Origin: Streptomyces sp. DH24 | Lineage (GTDB): Bacteria > Actinomycetota > Actinomycetes > Streptomycetales > Streptomycetaceae | Length of the DNA: 52,891 nt | Assembly (NCBI RefSeq): GCF_029813775.1 | Contig: NZ_JARVKW010000048.1 | Location: 1 to 52,891 of the forward strand | Reading direction: 5' to 3' | In this document: one piece after another, positions 1 through 8,733 of the stretch | How positions within the stretch are numbered: position 1 is the stretch's first letter | Layout: each line of letters opens with the position of its first letter | Program-made: the position numbers and the translations under genes | The notes under the pieces: model-generated | The model's input: the letters and a program-made list of their open reading frames with translations, nothing else | The model's database searches: none | Told to the model about the DNA's origin: nothing

Positions 1-47
1 GCACGGTCCCGCCGCCACCCGCTCCGCGCGTGCGTGCGTGCGGTGCG

Positions 48-290
48 CTATGCGGCGAGCCGCTCGCGCTCCGGAGCCGATTCGGTCCGGGTCAGGGGCT
101 GGGCGGCCCTGGACGCCGGCTTCGGCCGCTGGACGGTCAGGGCGACGAGCAGCCCGAGCACGAGTGCCGCGAGAGCGACGACCGCGATCGCCGGGGCTGA
201 ACTCGCCTGCGACAGCAGCAGCATGGCGAGTGTCGACAAGATCACGGTGGACGAACCGTAGGCGAGCTGTGCGACGGTCGGACGAGGCAT
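48..290 (-). CDS. small membrane protein, unknown function
   Basis: An 80-residue protein that I recognise only as a small Streptomyces-type membrane protein. Residues 10-27 and 32-53 are hydrophobic and look like two membrane helices joined by a short turn. The last 27 residues are polar, Arg-rich and probably cytoplasmic. The ATG is preceded by a GAGGA ribosome binding site about 8 nt upstream, which supports this start. It is divergent from the M6 protease gene at 668 and shares a 377-bp intergenic region with it. No catalytic motif is visible, so no function is proposed. Confidence 0.6.
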   Translation of the reverse strand: MPRPTVAQLAYGSSTVILSTLAMLLLSQASSAPAIAVVALAALVLGLLVALTVQRPKPASRAAQPLTRTESAPERERLAA

Positions 291-426
291 GGCAATCGTG
301 TCCTCGGAAGCGGGGGATGCGTCGTTTCTCGGTTCTCGACTCTATTCGCCTGCATGCCCTGGCAGGGCGGACGGTAAGCGTGACCTAACCAACAGTGCCG
401 GAGCACGGGGGGCGCACGGAGTCATA

Positions 427-445
427 CCGTCCACGAAGTGGACGG
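427..445. promoter_or_regulatory. perfect short hairpin in the 291-667 intergenic region
   Basis: CCGTCCAC-gaa-GTGGACGG is a perfect 8-bp inverted repeat with a 3-nt loop. It lies in the 377-bp gap between two divergent genes. It could be a protein binding site or a structure in the leader of either transcript. No T-run follows it, so it is not a typical terminator. Confidence 0.4.
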
Positions 446-564
446 ACCCACGCGCCCGTTCGATGCCGCGTCGGCCCCGGTTCGGGGAACCGTAAACCGG
501 ACGTCCATTCCGCATAGTGCACTTGGCCTGTTCAAGTCAAGGCCTGTCTTTTCCGCTTAACCTC

Positions 565-588
565 TAGTCAAATGTCGTCACTTGACTA
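565..588. promoter_or_regulatory. inverted repeat upstream of the M6 protease, candidate operator
   Basis: TAGTCAA and TTGACTA form a perfect 7-bp inverted repeat with a 10-nt spacer, ending 79 nt before the protease start. The right arm contains a TTGACT sequence that could be part of a -35 element. A related CAAGTCAAGG lies about 40 bp further upstream. The regulator is unknown. Confidence 0.4.
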
Positions 589-667
589 CACGCGTTGATC
601 ACGTGCCCGCGGAACCTCCACCACCGGACCTCCCTGCCGCGCGCGCGAACGCGGGGGAGGACATCAA

Positions 668-3010
668 GTGACGAGTAGACCCTGGACGTTCAGAGCCGCC
701 GCGATCGGTGTGGCTTTCGCGGCGGTTTCCACCACTCTTTCGGCGTTCGCCGTGGCACAGGCCGACTCGGCCGCCCGTCCCGCGAACGTGGACCGGCACG
801 ACCCGCAGCCGGCCAAGGGGATGGCGGAGCACGACCTCGACGGACCGCTGAGCAAGACTCAGGAGGCGCAGCGCCAGGAGGCCCTCAACCAGGTCATATC
901 CGGCGACGCGAAGGTGAAGGAGCGCGGCGGCTCGAAGGTCGTCGAGCTCAAGAGCCGCAAGGGCGACAGCAAGTACGTCGAGCTGGGCCGGGAGAAGACC
1001 GACAAGATCTTCACCATCCTGGTCGAGTTCGGCGACAAGGTGGACAGCCGCTACGGCGGCACCCCCGGCCCGCTGCACAACCAGATCGCCGAGCCGGACC
1101 GCTCCAAGGACAACAGCACCGCCTGGCAGGCGGACTACAACCAGGAGCACTTCCAGGAGCTGTACTTCGGCTCCGGCACCGGCTCGATGAAGACGTACTA
1201 CGAGAAGCAGTCCTCGGGCCGCTACTCCATCGACGGTACGGTCTCCGACTGGGTGAAGGTCCCCTACAACGAGGCGCGTTACGGCTCCAACAAGTGCGAT
1301 CCGGACAACTGCGCCTGGTACGCGGTGCAGGACGGCGTCACCGCCTGGGTCGAGAGCCGGAAGGCCGCCGGCCAGACCGACGCCGAGATCAAGGCGCAGC
1401 TCGCCGAGTACGACCAGTGGGACCGCTACGACCACGACGGCGACGGCGACTTCAACGAGCGCGACGGCTACATCGACCACTTCCAGATCGTGCACGCCGG
1501 CGAGGACGAGTCCGCGGGCGGCGGCGCGCAGGGCGAGGACGCCATCTGGGCGCACCGCTGGTACGCCTTCGGCACGGACGCCGGCGCCACCGGCCCCGAC
1601 GGCAACAAGCTCGGCGGCACGCAGATCGGCGACAGCGGCATCTGGGTCGGCGACTACACCATCCAGCCGGAGAACGGCGGACTCGGTGTCTTCGCCCACG
1701 AGTACGGCCACGACCTCGGTCTGCCGGACCACTACGACACCAACGGCGGCGAGAACTCCACCGGGTTCTGGACGCTGATGTCGTCCGGTTCCTGGCTCGG
1801 CACCGGCAAGAACGAGATCGGCGACATGCCCGGCGACATGACCGCCTGGGACAAGCTCCAGCTGGGCTGGCTCGACTACGACGTGGCGAAGGCCGCGACG
1901 AAGTCCAGCCACACGCTGGGCGTCGCGGAGTACAACACGAAGAACAAGCAGGCGCTGGTCGTCGAGCTCCCGAAGAAGGCGGTCACCACCGAGGTGGTCA
2001 CCCCCGCCGAGGGGCAGAGCCAGTGGTGGAGCGGCAGCGGTGACGACCTGCGCAACACGCTGACCCGTTCGGTCGACCTGACCGGCAAGGCGTCGGCCGC
2101 CCTCACCCTGGACGGCTGGTACGACATCGAGGCCGACTACGACTACCTCTACACCGAGGTGTCGGCCGACGGCGGCGCCAACTGGACCGCTCTGGACGGC
2201 ACGGTGGACGGCCGGCCGATCCCGCGCGACGGCAGCGACAAGCCGGCGCTGACCGGCACGGTCGACGGCTACAAGCCGCTCGCCTACTCGCTGGACGCCT
2301 ACGCGGGCAAGAAGATCGACCTGCGCTTCCGCTACCAGACGGACGGCGGTGTCGCGCAGAAGGGCTTCGCGGCCGACCGCATCACGGTCACCGCCGACGG
2401 CGCGGCGCTGTTCACGGACAACGCCGAGAGCGCGGACGCCGCCTGGACCGCGAACGGCTTCTCCCGGATCGGCGCGTCGTTCACCAACGACTACGCGCAG
2501 TACTACATCGCCGAGAACCGCCAGTACGTCTCGTACGACAAGACCCTCAAGGTCGGCCCGTACAACTTCGGCTTCTCGACGACCCGTCCGGACTGGGTGG
2601 AGCACTACCCGTACCAGAACGGCCTGTTGATCTGGAAGTGGGACACCTCCCAGGCGGACAACAACACCAGCCAGCACCCGGGCGCCGGTCTGCTGCTGCC
2701 GGTCGACTCGCACCCGGCCCAGCTGAAGTGGTCCGACGGCACGCTGATGCGCAACCGCATCCAGTCCTACGACTCGCCGTTCAGCCTGTACCCCACGGAC
2801 GGCATCACGCTGCACAAGGCGGACGTGCCGACCGTCGTCCCGTCGTCGAAGGGCGTGCCGGTCTTCAACGACCACACGAACACCTACTACGACGAGTCGA
2901 ACAAGACCGCGGGCGTCAAGATCACTGACACCAACACCAAGATCAAGATCGTCAAGGAGGCCCTGAACGGCTCCACGATCTCGGTCCAGGTCGGCCCTGC
3001 GGTGAAGTAA
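668..3010 (+). CDS. secreted immune inhibitor A-like metalloprotease (peptidase M6)
   Basis: A 780-residue secreted zinc endopeptidase of the immune inhibitor A family. Residues 1-32 form a signal peptide with an Ala-rich core and cleavage near AVAQA-DS. A charged pro-region follows, then the catalytic domain. HEYGHDLGLPDHYD starts at residue 344 and is the expected M6 HExxHxxGxxD zinc site. The last 350 residues carry beta-rich domains typical of the family. The GTG start follows a strong GGGGGAGG site about 9 nt upstream. It is monocistronic, with a strong hairpin just after the stop. The likely role is extracellular protein breakdown during growth or development; the substrate cannot be read from the sequence. 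Confidence 0.9.
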   Translation: MTSRPWTFRAAAIGVAFAAVSTTLSAFAVAQADSAARPANVDRHDPQPAKGMAEHDLDGPLSKTQEAQRQEALNQVISGDAKVKERGGSKVVELKSRKGDSKYVELGREKTDKIFTILVEFGDKVDSRYGGTPGPLHNQIAEPDRSKDNSTAWQADYNQEHFQELYFGSGTGSMKTYYEKQSSGRYSIDGTVSDWVKVPYNEARYGSNKCDPDNCAWYAVQDGVTAWVESRKAAGQTDAEIKAQLAEYDQWDRYDHDGDGDFNERDGYIDHFQIVHAGEDESAGGGAQGEDAIWAHRWYAFGTDAGATGPDGNKLGGTQIGDSGIWVGDYTIQPENGGLGVFAHEYGHDLGLPDHYDTNGGENSTGFWTLMSSGSWLGTGKNEIGDMPGDMTAWDKLQLGWLDYDVAKAATKSSHTLGVAEYNTKNKQALVVELPKKAVTTEVVTPAEGQSQWWSGSGDDLRNTLTRSVDLTGKASAALTLDGWYDIEADYDYLYTEVSADGGANWTALDGTVDGRPIPRDGSDKPALTGTVDGYKPLAYSLDAYAGKKIDLRFRYQTDGGVAQKGFAADRITVTADGAALFTDNAESADAAWTANGFSRIGASFTNDYAQYYIAENRQYVSYDKTLKVGPYNFGFSTTRPDWVEHYPYQNGLLIWKWDTSQADNNTSQHPGAGLLLPVDSHPAQLKWSDGTLMRNRIQSYDSPFSLYPTDGITLHKADVPTVVPSSKGVPVFNDHTNTYYDESNKTAGVKITDTNTKIKIVKEALNGSTISVQVGPAVK

Positions 3011-3032
3011 ACAGCGTTTCTGCAGGTCAAAG

Positions 3033-3077
3033 CATGATCGGCGGCAACCCCCTGGCGGGTTGCCGCCGATCGTGTTT
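3033..3077 (+). terminator. intrinsic terminator after the M6 protease
   Basis: Arms at 3033-3050 and 3057-3074 form an 18-bp stem with one weak pair around a CCTGGC loop, followed by TTT. It lies 23 nt after the protease stop codon. Confidence 0.85.
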
Positions 3078-3131
3078 AGGTGCGTCCTGTGATTCTCTTA
3101 TTGACACCGGACAGCACGGGGGTGTGACCGC

Positions 3132-3551
3132 ATGGCCGCAGGAGGTTTCTGCAAGCTGCCGAACGGCACGGTGGTGGTGGCGATGAACCTGCCGAGTCCC
3201 GCCGCCGACGGCCCCGGCAGCGTGCGCGTTCTCGTCCACGCCCAGAACCGGGCGCGTGCCCTCACCAGGCTGCGCAACCTGGGGCTGCGCGCCGTCTACC
3301 TGCGGGGCAACGCCGCCCCGCCGAGCCCGGACGAGGTCACGGCCGTGCTGCACCATCCCGACGGCCTGATATGGCGCACCGCGCCCGACGCCGGGGCCGT
3401 CCAGGGAACCGACCTGACACAGGAGCTGTGGCACCCGATCCGGGCCCTGCTCAGGCGCCCGGCGCCGCAGTCCCAGCCGCAGTCCCCAGCACAGTCCCTC
3501 CTCCAGCCCCGGCCCCAGGCGCAGGGCCGCCCGGCCGCCGGGCGGCTGTAG
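3132..3551 (+). CDS. conserved hypothetical protein
   Basis: A 139-residue protein I cannot place in a named family. Residues 1-100 look folded, with a beta-alpha pattern (VRVLVHAQNRARALTRLRNLGL) and the phrase HHPDGLIWR. The tail from about residue 110 is Pro/Gln-rich and low in complexity (PQSQPQSPAQ). No signal peptide or membrane segment is visible. It sits alone between the protease terminator and the convergent pncA gene. The following 122 bp are G+C-rich with no recognisable feature. The start is the only good ATG; the upstream Shine-Dalgarno is weak (GGGGGTG). Confidence 0.6.
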   Translation: MAAGGFCKLPNGTVVVAMNLPSPAADGPGSVRVLVHAQNRARALTRLRNLGLRAVYLRGNAAPPSPDEVTAVLHHPDGLIWRTAPDAGAVQGTDLTQELWHPIRALLRRPAPQSQPQSPAQSLLQPRPQAQGRPAAGRL

Positions 3552-3673
3552 GACCGGCCGCCGGCCGGGTGGGAGCCGCCCCCCGGCCGGGCACGGACCG
3601 GCTGCCCGCCCCGGCCGCGGGGTACCGGGCTCCCGGCCGCGGGATTACTGGGCGTCGGGCCGCCGGTTACTGG

Positions 3674-4261
3674 TTACTGGACGACGGGCTTGCCCGAGAG
3701 TTCCACGCCCGCCTCGCGCATCTCCTCCAGGGCCCGCTCGGTGGTCTCCGCGGCCACTCCGGCGGTCAGGTCCAGCAGGACCTGCGTGCGGAAGCCCTCC
3801 CGCGCCGCGTCCAGCGCGGTGGCCCGCACGCAGTGGTCCGTGGCGATGCCCACCACGTCCACCTCGTCGATCTTTCGGGCCCTGAGCCAGTCGGCCAGCT
3901 GCACGCCGTTCTCGTCGGTGCCCTCGAAGCCGCTGTAGGCGGCCGCGTAGGCGCCCTTGTCGAACACGGCGTCGATGGACCCGGAGGCGACGGCGGGCGC
4001 GAAGTTCGGGTGGAAGCCCACGCCCTCCGTCCCGGCGACGCAGTGCGCGGGCCAGGAGTGCACGAAGTCGGGGTTGTCGGCGAAGTGCCCGCCGGGTGCG
4101 ACGTGGTGGTCGCGGGTGGCCACCACGTGCCGGTAGCCGGCGGGCGCCTGCCCGATCAGCTCGGTGATGGCGGCGGCCACGTCGGCGCCACCGGACACCG
4201 CGAGGCTGCCCCCCTCGCAGAAGTCGTTCTGCACGTCTACGACGATCAAGGCGCGGCGCAT
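3674..4261 (-). CDS. pncA: nicotinamidase
   Basis: A 195-residue isochorismatase-fold amidase that converts nicotinamide to nicotinate and ammonia in NAD salvage. The catalytic triad is visible as D9 (VDVQNDF), K102 (FDKGAY) and C144 (IATDHCVRATALDA). The metal site is D51, H53, H59 and H73, which matches bacterial PncA. The length is normal for the family. The gene lies 125 bp downstream of pncB on the same strand, so its product (nicotinate) is the substrate of its neighbour's enzyme. The two are probably co-transcribed, or the gap holds a second promoter. The protein is cytoplasmic. Confidence 0.93.
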   Translation of the reverse strand: MRRALIVVDVQNDFCEGGSLAVSGGADVAAAITELIGQAPAGYRHVVATRDHHVAPGGHFADNPDFVHSWPAHCVAGTEGVGFHPNFAPAVASGSIDAVFDKGAYAAAYSGFEGTDENGVQLADWLRARKIDEVDVVGIATDHCVRATALDAAREGFRTQVLLDLTAGVAAETTERALEEMREAGVELSGKPVVQ

Positions 4262-4386
4262 GGTCGGTGTCCTTCGACTATGGGGTCGGGGTGGGGAGCG
4301 GGGCCCGGCCGGTGGGATTCCGAGCCTATTGAGTTCGGATGCGGTAGGGGAGGGGGCGGACGGGTGCGGGTCGGCACCCGCCCGCT

Positions 4387-5733
4387 TTAGCTACCCGAGG
4401 GCCCGTGCGCGTACTCCGTGGGAATGACGGGTTCCCCGCGGGAGAGCTGCGTCGCGGACAGCGGCAGGTTGGCGCGGGCCGCCGCGTGCCGGTCCCGGAC
4501 GGTGTCCAGCGGTTCGCGGCGGACCACCTCGCCGCCCCGGACCAGCTCGACCAGCAGCTGCCGGCCGGCCAGCTCCTCGGGCACGGGACCGGTGCCGACC
4601 ACCTCGGCCTCCGCGACGCCGTCCTCGTCCAGGCGCCGCGCGGCCCACTTGCGGCCGCCGACGGAGGTCTTGCCGCCGCTGGACTTCTTCGCGACCGGCA
4701 CCAGCGGGGCGTCCGGGTCGGCGGACGCGGCGCGCGCGACCAGCTTGTAGACCATCGACGCCGTCGGGTGCCCGGAGCCGGTGACCAGCTGCGTACCGAC
4801 GCCGTACGCGTCGACGGGCGCCGCCGCCAGCGAGGCGATGGCGTACTCGTCCAGGTCCGAGGTCACGATGATCTTCGTGTCCCGGGCGCCCAGCTCGTCC
4901 AGCTGCTGCCGCACCCGGTGCGCGACCAGCAGCAGGTCGCCGGAGTCGATCCGCACCGCGCCCAGCTCGGGCCCGGCCGTCTCGACGGCCGTACGGACGG
5001 CCTCGGTGACGTCGTACGTGTCCACCAGCAGCGTCGTGCCCCGGCCGAGGGAGTCGACCTGGGCGCGGAAGGCGTCGCGCTCGCTGTCGTGCAGCAGGGT
5101 GAAGGCGTGGGCGGAGGTGCCGACGGTCGGGATGTTGTAGCGGAAGCCGGCCGCGAGGTCGGAGGTGGAGGCGAAGCCGCCCACGTAGGCGGCCCGGGAC
5201 GCGGCGACCGCGGCGAGTTCGTGGGTGCGCCGGGCGCCCATCTCGATCAGGGGCCGGTCGCCGGCGGCGGAGGACATCCGGGAGGCGGCGGCCGCGATGG
5301 CCGAGTCGTGGTTGAGGATCGAGAGGATCACGGTCTCCAGCAGCACGCACTCGGCGAAGGAGCCCTCGACCCGCAGGATCGGCGAGCCCGGGAAGTACAC
5401 CTCGCCCTCCGGGTAGCCCCAGATGTCGCCGGAGAAGCGGTAGCCGGCGAGCCAGTCGAGGGTCTGCTCGTCGACGACGTGCCGCTCGCGCAGGAAGCCG
5501 AGGACGTCCCGGTCGAAGCGGAAGTTCTCGACGGCGTCCAGGACGCGTCCGGTGCCGGCGACGACGCCGTAGCGCCGTCCGTCCGGCAGTCGCCGGGTGA
5601 AGACCTCGAACACGCTCCGCCGCTCGGCCGTGCCCGCCTTCAGCGCGGCCTGCAGCATCGTCAGCTCGTACTGGTCCGTGAAGAGCGCCGTCGAGGGAAC
5701 CTCCACCGGCAGCCCAAGGTCCGCTGTGTTCAT
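4387..5733 (-). CDS. pncB: nicotinate phosphoribosyltransferase
   Basis: A 448-residue Preiss-Handler enzyme that makes nicotinate mononucleotide from nicotinate and PRPP with ATP. The N-terminal TDQYELTML stretch and the TSAHAFTLLHDSE segment, whose His is the usual phosphorylated residue, are family hallmarks. The phosphate-binding part is in VRIDSGDLL and IIVTSDLDEY. Its length is typical. The start is supported by a TAGCAT box 7 nt upstream, so the mRNA is probably leaderless. It is divergent from clpS and upstream of pncA in the same direction, so the pair forms a nicotinamide-to-NAMN salvage unit. A short inverted repeat sits over the probable -35 region. Confidence 0.93.
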   Translation of the reverse strand: MNTADLGLPVEVPSTALFTDQYELTMLQAALKAGTAERRSVFEVFTRRLPDGRRYGVVAGTGRVLDAVENFRFDRDVLGFLRERHVVDEQTLDWLAGYRFSGDIWGYPEGEVYFPGSPILRVEGSFAECVLLETVILSILNHDSAIAAAASRMSSAAGDRPLIEMGARRTHELAAVAASRAAYVGGFASTSDLAAGFRYNIPTVGTSAHAFTLLHDSERDAFRAQVDSLGRGTTLLVDTYDVTEAVRTAVETAGPELGAVRIDSGDLLLVAHRVRQQLDELGARDTKIIVTSDLDEYAIASLAAAPVDAYGVGTQLVTGSGHPTASMVYKLVARAASADPDAPLVPVAKKSSGGKTSVGGRKWAARRLDEDGVAEAEVVGTGPVPEELAGRQLLVELVRGGEVVRREPLDTVRDRHAAARANLPLSATQLSRGEPVIPTEYAHGPSGS

Positions 5734-5769
5734 GACGAGGATGCTACCCCCATCTCGTCAATCTGACGA
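5734..5769 (-). promoter_or_regulatory. pncB leaderless promoter with overlapping inverted repeat
   Basis: On the minus strand TAGCAT (5746-5741) ends 7 nt before the pncB ATG, the spacing of Streptomyces leaderless promoters. TCGTCA-atc-TGACGA (5755-5769) is a perfect 6-bp inverted repeat placed where the -35 box should be. It is a candidate operator for an NAD-related or other repressor; the regulator is not identified. Confidence 0.5.
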
Positions 5770-5842
5770 TTTTGGGTGGCGTGGCCCCGGTCACGTCCCG
5801 CGAGGCGGCGCGTTTGTGCCTCCACCCCCCTCCGGTGGCAGC

Positions 5843-6160
5843 ATGGGCCATGTGACGTCACCCGCACCCCTAGAGATCGAACGCACCGAGTCGGCGGAGG
5901 AGGAATTCGCCGTACCCGAGCCGGACGTCCCCTGGGTCACCATCGTCCACAACGACCCGGTCAACCTCATGAGCTATGTGACGTACGTCTTCCAGACGTA
6001 CTTCGGCTACTCCAAGGACAAGGCCACCAAGCTCATGCTCGACGTCCACCACAAGGGCCGGGCGGTCGTCTCCAGCGGCAGCCGCGAGGAGATGGAACGC
6101 GACGTGCAGGCCATGCACGGCTACGGCCTGTGGGCCACCCTCCAGCAGGACCGCAAGTAG
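5843..6160 (+). CDS. clpS: ATP-dependent Clp protease adaptor ClpS
   Basis: A 105-residue adaptor that delivers N-degron substrates to the ClpA/ClpC-ClpP protease. The core VTIVHNDPVNLMSYVTYVF carries the conserved N-D pair that binds the substrate amino group. KDKATKLMLDVHHKGRAVV and the YGLW end complete the ClpS fold. The N-terminal 25 residues are the flexible acidic tail usual for the family. The ATG at 5843 is chosen; a GTG three codons later (5852) is an equally plausible start. It is divergent from pncB and 32 nt upstream of the DUF2017 gene, a pairing common in actinobacteria. Confidence 0.93.
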   Translation: MGHVTSPAPLEIERTESAEEEFAVPEPDVPWVTIVHNDPVNLMSYVTYVFQTYFGYSKDKATKLMLDVHHKGRAVVSSGSREEMERDVQAMHGYGLWATLQQDRK

Positions 6161-6192
6161 CGAGCCCGCCCGCCCACCAGCGAAAAGACTCC

Positions 6193-6792
6193 ATGCCCGG
6201 ACAATTCGAACCGCTCCCCGGCGGCGGCGCGGCCGTCGCCCTCGACGACGTCGAGATCTCCATCATCCGGTCGCTGGCCGTCCAGCTCCTGGAGCTGATC
6301 GGTCCCGGCCCCGCCGAGGACGCGCAGGGCGACCCGCTCGCCGAGCTGTTCGCCGAGGGCCCGAGCGAGCCGCCCGCCGACCCGGTGCTGCGCAGGCTCT
6401 TCCCGGACGCCTACAGCGACCCCGAGAAGGCTCCGGCGTCACCGCGGGACGCCGAGGAGCGGCGGGCGTACTCCGCCGAGTTCCGCCGTTACACGGAGAA
6501 CGACCTGCGGGCCGGCAAGCGGGAGAACGCCCTCGCGGTGATCCGCTCCCTGGACGCGCTGGCCGGGGACGGCGGGGCCGTGCTGAAGCTGTCGGCGCAG
6601 GAGTCCCGGCAGTGGCTCGGCGCGCTCAACGACCTGCGCCTCGCGATCGGCTCCCGGCTGGAGATCGGCGACGAGGACGACACCGATCTGCTCTACCGGC
6701 TCCCGGACGAGGACCCGCGCAAGCCGATGGTGATGGCGTATCTGTGGCTGGGCGGCCTCCAGGAGACCCTCGTGTCCACGCTGATGCCATGA
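6193..6792 (+). CDS. DUF2017 family protein
   Basis: A 199-residue protein that I recognise as DUF2017, an actinobacterial family found next to clpS. Residues 17-35 carry the conserved helix with VEISIIRSLAVQLLELIG. The middle holds DPVLRRLFPDAYSD and an acidic linker. The C-terminal half (QWLGALNDLRLAIGSRLEI) is helical. No membrane segment or catalytic motif is visible. It starts 32 nt after clpS and is probably co-transcribed, which suggests a role linked to Clp proteolysis. That role is inference; the biochemical function is unknown. Confidence 0.85.
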   Translation: MPGQFEPLPGGGAAVALDDVEISIIRSLAVQLLELIGPGPAEDAQGDPLAELFAEGPSEPPADPVLRRLFPDAYSDPEKAPASPRDAEERRAYSAEFRRYTENDLRAGKRENALAVIRSLDALAGDGGAVLKLSAQESRQWLGALNDLRLAIGSRLEIGDEDDTDLLYRLPDEDPRKPMVMAYLWLGGLQETLVSTLMP

Positions 6793-6808
6793 TTTGTCCG
6801 GATGACGT

Positions 6809-6853
6809 GTTCGCTCAGAGGACGCTCAAATCCGGATAACGATCCCGTCACCG
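6809..6853 (+). repeat. 45-bp upstream element, copy A
   Basis: This 45-mer (starts GTTCGCTCAGAGGACGCTCA) recurs at 8734-8778 with 3 mismatches. It contains a direct repeat of CGCTCARA with an 11-bp period, followed by TCCGGATAACGATC. It begins 17 nt after the DUF2017 stop and lies about 285 bp before the AGCS transporter start. The rest of the 6793-7136 gap holds no convincing gene: a 61-codon frame at 6907-7092 has no good ribosome site and was not called. The element is probably a promoter or operator shared by the two transporter genes, or the start of a long 5' leader. Confidence 0.7.
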
Positions 6854-7136
6854 CTCCTGGGCTTTTCCGGGGCGAGACCGGTTTCTGTGACGGCCGCCAC
6901 TAAAGCGTGAGTAAACGGCGTGATAAGAACTGGCAACTCCTTCGCGGCACCACCCCTCGCCGTGCTGGAGGAGCCGGCCATCACCGGCGCACACGTTGCC
7001 GGAGTGAGAAACGGTCCGAGTCCGCGGACCAACGCTCCCCACTCGCCGGACGGACGACGGCGTTCGCCCCTGCCGCACCGCACACCCCGTAGTGCTGAGC
7101 CACGCCAGCACGTCCCCGCGCCCCCGAGGTAGCTCG

Positions 7137-8663
7137 ATGTCACTCGACTCCGTCACCACGTCCATCGACGATGCCGTCAGTGGATTCTTCGAACCGGTCG
7201 CCGAGAAACTCGGCGAGATCGTCTTCTACTCCGTCCCCGTCGGAGGAACCGAGCTGCCGCTGATCGTGGCGTGGCTCGTCGTCGCCGGACTGGTGTTCAC
7301 CACCTGGTTCGGCTTCCTGCAGGTACGCCGGTTCAAGCTGGCCGTCGACGTGGTGCGCGGCAAGCACGACGACCACGGCTCCGCCGGTGAGGTCAACCAC
7401 TTCCAGGCGCTGACCGCGGCCGTCTCCGGCACCGTCGGACTCGGCAACATCGCCGGTGTCGCCGTCGCCGTCTCCGTCGGCGGTCCGGGCGCGACGTTCT
7501 GGATGATCCTGTGCGGCCTGCTCGGCATGGCCACCAAGTTCGTCGAGGTCACCCTCGGTGTGAAGTACCGCGAGGTGCACGAGGACGGCACCGTCTCCGG
7601 CGGCCCGATGCACTACCTGCCCAAGGGTCTCGCCGACCGCTTCGGCCGCGGCGGCGCCAGGCTCGGCAAGGTGCTGGCCGTCCTCGCCTCCGTCATGATC
7701 CTGTTCTTCGGCCTCTTCGGCGGCAACCTCTTCCAGGTCAACCAGAGCTACACCCAGCTGGTCTCCGTGGCCGGCGGGGAGGACGGCGCCCTCGGCTCCT
7801 CGGCCGGCGCGCTGTTCTTCGGCATCCTGGTCGCCGCCCTGGTCGGCATCGTGCTGCTCGGCGGCATCCGCTCCATCGCCTCCGTCACCAGCCGCCTGGT
7901 CCCGGCCATGGCGCTCATGTACATCGCCGCCTGCCTGGTCGTCCTCGCCGTCAACGTGACCGCGCTGCCCGGCGCCGTCGGCGAAATCATCGAGGGCGCC
8001 TTCAACCCGGAGGGCGTCGCGGGCGGCATCCTCGGCGCCCTGATCGTCGGTTTCAAGCGCGCCGCGTTCTCCAACGAGGCCGGTCTCGGCTCCGCGCCCA
8101 TCGCCCACGCCGCCGTGAAGACCAAGCACCCGGCGAGCGAGGGCCTGGTCGCCCTGCTGGAGCCGTTCATCGACACGGTCGTCATCTGCACCATGACCGC
8201 GCTGACCATCGTCGTCGCCAACCCGGCCAGCTGGGGCGAGGCACGCGAGGGCGAGGACATCGGCGGCGTCACCATCACCTCGGACGCCTTCGAGACCGTG
8301 CTGCCGTGGTTCCCGTACGTCCTGACCGTGGCGGTGCTGCTGTTCGCCATCTCCACCGTGCTCACCTGGGGCTACTACGGCCTCAAGGCCTGGACGTACC
8401 TCTTCGGCCGCAGCCGGACCAGCGAGACGGTCTTCAAGAGCCTCTACACGCTGCTCGCGGTGGCCGGTTCGCTGCTCACCCTGCAGACGCTGATCGACCT
8501 GGCCGACGCGGTGCTGTTCATGCTCGCCGTCATCAACATCGTCGGCCTCTACCTGCTGGCCCCCGTGGTCAAGCGCGAGCTCAACACCTTCCTGGACGCC
8601 GTGCGCGACCGCCGCGGCGGGGAGGGCGCCAAGCAGGAGCAGGAGACGGTCGACGCCGGCTGA
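7137..8663 (+). CDS. alanine/glycine:cation symporter (AGCS family)
   Basis: A 508-residue sodium-coupled amino-acid importer of the AGCS family in the cytoplasmic membrane. The signature VNHFQALTAAVSGTVGLGNIAGVAVAV is present, as are ATFWMILCGLLGMATKFVEVTLGV and the FSNEAGLGSAPIAHAAV motif. About ten hydrophobic segments run through the protein. The usual substrates are alanine, glycine or serine. The ATG follows GAGGT at a good distance, and an in-frame upstream GTG at 7092 is not needed. It is monocistronic, with a strong hairpin after the stop. The long upstream region with element A suggests regulated expression together with the permease at 9034. Confidence 0.92.
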   Translation: MSLDSVTTSIDDAVSGFFEPVAEKLGEIVFYSVPVGGTELPLIVAWLVVAGLVFTTWFGFLQVRRFKLAVDVVRGKHDDHGSAGEVNHFQALTAAVSGTVGLGNIAGVAVAVSVGGPGATFWMILCGLLGMATKFVEVTLGVKYREVHEDGTVSGGPMHYLPKGLADRFGRGGARLGKVLAVLASVMILFFGLFGGNLFQVNQSYTQLVSVAGGEDGALGSSAGALFFGILVAALVGIVLLGGIRSIASVTSRLVPAMALMYIAACLVVLAVNVTALPGAVGEIIEGAFNPEGVAGGILGALIVGFKRAAFSNEAGLGSAPIAHAAVKTKHPASEGLVALLEPFIDTVVICTMTALTIVVANPASWGEAREGEDIGGVTITSDAFETVLPWFPYVLTVAVLLFAISTVLTWGYYGLKAWTYLFGRSRTSETVFKSLYTLLAVAGSLLTLQTLIDLADAVLFMLAVINIVGLYLLAPVVKRELNTFLDAVRDRRGGEGAKQEQETVDAG

Positions 8664-8688
8664 GCCACCGGCCGCCCCGCACTGTCCG

Positions 8689-8728
8689 CCGGGCCCGCCC
8701 GTACCGACACCGGTACGGGCGGGCCCGG
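8689..8728 (+). terminator. strong hairpin after the AGCS symporter
   Basis: Arms 8689-8705 and 8712-8728 pair perfectly over 17 bp around a 6-nt loop. There is no U-tract, as is common for Streptomyces terminators. It separates the symporter from element B, which starts 6 nt later. Confidence 0.75.
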
Positions 8729-8733
8729 CCGTC

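Noticed and set aside
599..2875. 758-codon open frame on the minus strand
   Set aside because: It is the complement of the M6 protease gene; its Val/Arg/Leu-rich, low-complexity translation is typical of a high-G+C shadow, while the sense frame has the zinc motif and signal peptide.
6907..7092. Possible 61-codon gene in the AGCS leader
   Set aside because: No ribosome binding site and an Arg-rich sequence with no recognisable fold; kept only as a note in the upstream element entry.
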